A stretch of DNA of 64,000 nucleotides from Eubacteriaceae bacterium. GTDB taxonomy: Bacteria > Bacillota > Clostridia > Lachnospirales > Lachnospiraceae. The stretch lies in assembly GCA_910574895.1 (NCBI GenBank), contig CAJTDQ010000008.1, positions 1 to 64,000 on the forward strand. The letters run 5' to 3'. The position numbers were made by a program, and so were the translations under genes. This document shows positions 60,581 through 64,000 of the stretch, piece by piece. Positions within the stretch are counted from its first letter, which is position 1, and each line of letters opens with the position of its first letter. The notes beneath the pieces were generated by a model that was not told the DNA's origin, made no database searches, and saw only the letters and a list, made by a program, of their open reading frames with translations.

Positions 60581-63500
60581 TTGGAAAAAAAGAATTTTCT
60601 TGAAGTTTTTCCAAATCTGACACTGAGTGAGGAACTAAAAAGTATATTTCAACTGGTCGATATTACACGAATAACAACGAACAGTGAACATACAAAGATG
60701 AGAATCTATATTGAAAGCAGCAGACTTATTGAAAAGTCTGCTATTTTCAAAGTGAAAGAGCAATTGGCAAAAAACTTAAGAACTGGAAAGAAGATTTCTA
60801 TTGAAATCATAGAAAAATACATATTGTCAAAACAGTATACACCGGAAAATCTTTTTGAGATATATAAAGATAGTATTCTTCTGGAATTAAATGAGTCCAG
60901 TCCTATTATTGCTGCAATGTTGAAAAAAGCACCGACCAGATTTGATGAGTCCGGCAGACTGGTCATTGATTTAGAGTCCAGTATTGTCTCAGAGGCAAGA
61001 ATGAAAATATTAAAGGATACGATTGAGCATATATTCAGGGACAGATTCGATATGCCATTGGAGGTACGTATCGAAAAAAGAATTTTGAACAGTAATCGAT
61101 ATGCAGAGCGAAATGCCAGAAGACTGAAAAATGAAGTCAATGTTCTTTTAAGCAAAGATGAGCCAAAGAAGGAAGAAGAGCAGAAGCAGGCAGAAAGACC
61201 GAAACGTCCGAAGAAAGCTACATATTCAGATAATCCGGAAGTGGTATATGGAAGAGATTTTAAATTTGATTCAGATACACAACTATGTGATGTGTTTGAG
61301 GGAACCGGCGAGACCGTTGTAAAAGGTCAGGTTATGACTATGGATGACAGGGAAACCCGGACAGGTAAGTTTATTGTTACGTTGGAGATTACAGACTTTA
61401 CAGACAGTATTGCAGTAAAAATTTTCTTGGGGGATGAAAATGCAAAAAAAGAGTTTACGTCTAAGGTGAAAAAGAAAACTTTTATTCGTATCAAAGGTGT
61501 GGCAATGTATGATACTTATGACAGACAGGTAGAAATCAGCCGTGTGGATGGAATGAAACTGATTCCTGCATTTTTCACTGAAAAGAGAAAAGACACTGCT
61601 GTAGATAAACGTGTGGAGCTTCATTGTCATACAAAGATGAGTGATATGGACGGTGTCAGTGAATGTGGTGCTCTTGTGCGCCGTGCCTATGAGTGGGGAC
61701 ATAGAGCCATTGCCATTACTGACCATGGAGTCGTGCAGGCATTTCCGGATGCATGGCATGAATATTGTGATATTAAAAAAGAATGTAAAAAAGCAGGTAA
61801 GGAATGTGATTTTAAAGTAATATACGGTGTTGAAGCATATCTGGTAGATGACTTAAAGGATATGATTGTAAATCCAAAAGGACAGAGCCTTGATGACACC
61901 TATGTAGTTTTTGATTTGGAAACGACCGGTTTTAGTGCAAAAAGTGATAAAATCATAGAGATTGGCGCAGTAAAGGTACAGGAGGGCAAAATCATAGACA
62001 GATTCAGTACCTTTGTGAATCCTGAGATTCCAATACCATTTCGTATAGAGCAGCTTACCAGCATTAATGATAATATGGTAATCAATGCACCGAAGATAGA
62101 AGAGATTCTTCCAGAGTTTATGGAGTTCTGTAAAGATTGTGTTATGGTAGCCCACAATGCAGATTTTGATATGAGTTTTATTTCAGCGAATTGTGAACGG
62201 CAGGGGCTTCCATGTGACTTTACAATCATTGATACAGTGGCGATGTCCAGGTACTTGATTATCGGACTTGGAAGATACAAATTGGACAGTGTTGCAAAAG
62301 CATTGGGAATAGTATTGGACCATCATCACAGAGCTGTGGATGATGCAGAGTGTACTGCACTGATTTTCTTAAAGTTGTGCGATATGCTCCGAGATAAAGG
62401 AATTGACAATCTGGATGAGGTCAATGAAGAAGGAAAACAGTCAACAAACCTGATTAATAAACTTCCGGCACATCATGCCATCATTTTGGTAAAAGATTTA
62501 ATTGGAAGAGTTAATCTCTATAAATTGATTTCTATTTCTCATATTGATACATTTGCAAACAAAAGACCTCGTATTTTAAAGAGTGATTATTTGAAACACT
62601 GTGAGGGCCTTATGATAGGCAGTGCCTGTGAAGCGGGAGAGTTATATCAGGCGATTCTTCATGGAAGACCGCAGCAGGAGATTGCAAGGCTTGCAGAGTT
62701 TTATGACTATTTTGAGGTACAGCCTCTAGGTAATAATGACTTTATGGTGAAAACAGGCAATCCTGATATTGATAATAAAAAGAGATTTCTCGTAGAATCC
62801 AGAGAAGAGTTGAAAGACATTAATCGAAAGATTATTGAACTGGGAAGAAAGTTTAACAAAATGACGGTGGCAACCTGTGACGTACATTTCCTAGACCCTG
62901 AAGATGAGATATACAGGCGCATTATTCAGTTCGGTCAGGGATTTAAAGATGCAGATGAACAGGCACCGCTGTATCTTCGAACCACAGATGAAATGTTAAA
63001 AGAATTTGATTATCTGGGAAGCAATGTAGCAGAAGAGATTGTTATTACCAATCCAAATAAGATTGCAGATATGATTGATAATATTTCTCCAATACATCCT
63101 GACAAGTGTCCGCCGGTATTGGAAAATTCTGAAGAGAACTTAAGAAAAATCTGCTTTGATAAAGCTCATGAAATTTATGGAGATGATTTGCCTAAAATTG
63201 TAGAAGACAGATTAGAAGTAGAACTGGATTCCATTATCGGTAATGGATATGCGGTAATGTACATTATGGCGCAGAGACTGGTTTGGAAGTCGAACGAAGA
63301 CGGATACCTGGTAGGCTCGAGAGGTTCTGTTGGTTCCTCTTTTGCGGCAACGATGTCCGGTATTACAGAGTGTAATCCACTTGCACCACATTACTATTGT
63401 GAAAAATGTAAAAGTTCCTTTTTTGAAAAGGAATACAGAGCACCCGAAGGAACAGATTCAGGAGAAATTAAGCGAATACAGGAAATTATCGCAAAGGAGA

Positions 63501-64000
63501 AGGCAGAGGGGGGAATCGGATTTGATCTGCCCGATATGGTATGTCCTCACTGTGGTGAGAAAATGAAAAAAGACGGTCTGGAGATTCCTTTTGAGACATT
63601 CCTCGGATTTGGTGGAACAAAAGAGCCGGATATCGACTTGAACTTTTCAGGAGAATATCAGGCAAATGCTCATGCTTATACAGAGGTAATGTTTGGTAAA
63701 GGGCATACATTTAGAGCAGGAACCATTACCGGTGTAGCGGATAAGACTGCTTTTGGATATGTGAAGAATTATTTTGATGACCATAACGTTGTAAAAAGAA
63801 CAGCAGAGATTGACAGAATTGCCAGAGGATGTACCGGTATCAGAAGAAGTACAGGACAGCATCCGGGTGGTATCGTTATTGTTCCAAGAGATAAAGAAAT
63901 CTATGATTTTACACCAATACAGAAACCGGCAAATGATATGAGTGTAGATACGATCACAACGCATTTTGAATATCATGCGATTGATGCCAATCTGTTGAAA
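60581..64000 (+). CDS. polC: DNA polymerase III PolC-type alpha subunit (3' end outside window)
   Basis: TTG 60581 with GGAGG seven bases before; 1140 codons are visible with no stop. Domains in order: N-terminal region (about 1-230), OB fold (ETVVKGQVMTMDDRE), PHP part 1 (VELHCHTKMSDMDG, ITDHGV), inserted 3'-5' exonuclease (VVFDLETTGFSAKSDKIIEIG, HNADFDMSFI, HRAVDDA), PHP part 2, then the polymerase start with YLVGSRGSVGSSFAATM, zinc knuckle CEKCK...CPHC, and PDIDLNFSGE. Exonuclease inside PHP is diagnostic for PolC, the leading replicative polymerase of low-GC Gram-positives. Confidence 0.95.
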   Translation, partial: MEKKNFLEVFPNLTLSEELKSIFQLVDITRITTNSEHTKMRIYIESSRLIEKSAIFKVKEQLAKNLRTGKKISIEIIEKYILSKQYTPENLFEIYKDSILLELNESSPIIAAMLKKAPTRFDESGRLVIDLESSIVSEARMKILKDTIEHIFRDRFDMPLEVRIEKRILNSNRYAERNARRLKNEVNVLLSKDEPKKEEEQKQAERPKRPKKATYSDNPEVVYGRDFKFDSDTQLCDVFEGTGETVVKGQVMTMDDRETRTGKFIVTLEITDFTDSIAVKIFLGDENAKKEFTSKVKKKTFIRIKGVAMYDTYDRQVEISRVDGMKLIPAFFTEKRKDTAVDKRVELHCHTKMSDMDGVSECGALVRRAYEWGHRAIAITDHGVVQAFPDAWHEYCDIKKECKKAGKECDFKVIYGVEAYLVDDLKDMIVNPKGQSLDDTYVVFDLETTGFSAKSDKIIEIGAVKVQEGKIIDRFSTFVNPEIPIPFRIEQLTSINDNMVINAPKIEEILPEFMEFCKDCVMVAHNADFDMSFISANCERQGLPCDFTIIDTVAMSRYLIIGLGRYKLDSVAKALGIVLDHHHRAVDDAECTALIFLKLCDMLRDKGIDNLDEVNEEGKQSTNLINKLPAHHAIILVKDLIGRVNLYKLISISHIDTFANKRPRILKSDYLKHCEGLMIGSACEAGELYQAILHGRPQQEIARLAEFYDYFEVQPLGNNDFMVKTGNPDIDNKKRFLVESREELKDINRKIIELGRKFNKMTVATCDVHFLDPEDEIYRRIIQFGQGFKDADEQAPLYLRTTDEMLKEFDYLGSNVAEEIVITNPNKIADMIDNISPIHPDKCPPVLENSEENLRKICFDKAHEIYGDDLPKIVEDRLEVELDSIIGNGYAVMYIMAQRLVWKSNEDGYLVGSRGSVGSSFAATMSGITECNPLAPHYYCEKCKSSFFEKEYRAPEGTDSGEIKRIQEIIAKEKAEGGIGFDLPDMVCPHCGEKMKKDGLEIPFETFLGFGGTKEPDIDLNFSGEYQANAHAYTEVMFGKGHTFRAGTITGVADKTAFGYVKNYFDDHNVVKRTAEIDRIARGCTGIRRSTGQHPGGIVIVPRDKEIYDFTPIQKPANDMSVDTITTHFEYHAIDANLLK

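Noticed and set aside
63330-63566. Alternative frame within polC
   Set aside because: PolC motifs run without interruption through this region in the frame that starts at 60581.
1-64000. tRNA, rRNA and CRISPR arrays
   Set aside because: No cloverleaf-like tRNA ends, rRNA core sequences or regularly spaced direct repeats were noticed on reading. A covariance-model scan could still find a small RNA I missed.

Overview
The window looks like a chromosomal segment of a low-GC anaerobic Firmicute, most likely a Lachnospiraceae-type gut Clostridium. The support is AT-rich coding with strong AGGAGG ribosome sites, the order pyrH-frr-uppS-cdsA-dxr-rseP-ispG-polC at the right end, and the Gram-positive replicative polymerase PolC. 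The genus cannot be fixed from sequence alone.

Left accessory region (1-9.5 kb). The edge of an insertion sequence cuts into a transglutaminase-like gene. A decaying array of orphan RHS (polymorphic toxin) cassettes follows: fragments of the same RHS core end at a (D/N)PSGH junction, each with a different C-terminal tip and most with a small secreted or lipoprotein gene that is probably its immunity partner. Tips include a putative His/Cys caspase-like domain and a JAB-like DUF4329 domain. Several members are broken by deletion, frameshift or nonsense mutation. An M16 metallopeptidase gene follows the last tip fragment.

Quorum-sensing region (9.9-22.6 kb). This is the most interesting part. 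Two paralogous operons, each XRE regulator - LytTR response regulator - AgrC-like histidine kinase, run convergently towards small minus-strand genes that are not long enough to be obvious. I read three 45-residue AgrD-like peptide precursors there: one facing the first operon and two facing the second. All three carry an invariant Ser where classical AgrD has Cys, and an invariant CxxC in the leader. Only one intact AgrB is present, overlapping one agrD by one base. Beside the first agrD lies a degraded agrB 3' end. A third XRE-LytTR pair without a kinase lies further on. Similar promoter elements precede the three XRE genes and agrB. A secreted beta-helix/FnIII-like protein sits between the two systems.

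Middle region (22.6-41.4 kb). It holds a HAD phosphatase, adjacent Trk and Ktr potassium systems, a TauE-type exporter, stand-alone trpF, a hicAB toxin-antitoxin pair, a Bce-type peptide-sensing and resistance module (RR-HK-ABC), a secreted subtilisin-like protease with an extra C-terminal domain, a BspA-type leucine-rich-repeat protein, a Y-family polymerase with a YolD-like partner, and maf.

Right region (41.4-64 kb). It holds a YtrA-type GntR-ABC operon with a clear operator, a SirTM sirtuin-macrodomain pair, an HxlR-controlled divergent locus, a type I toxin-antitoxin module (holin-like toxin with a mirrored antisense RNA) absent from normal ORF calls, crcB, a secreted NlpC/P60 hydrolase, a LysR-linked redox cluster (CMD-cupin, flavodoxin lipoprotein, ferredoxin-type aldo/keto reductase), and the housekeeping nucleotide/isoprenoid/envelope operon ending in a polC cut by the window edge. 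No rRNA, tRNA or CRISPR array was seen.
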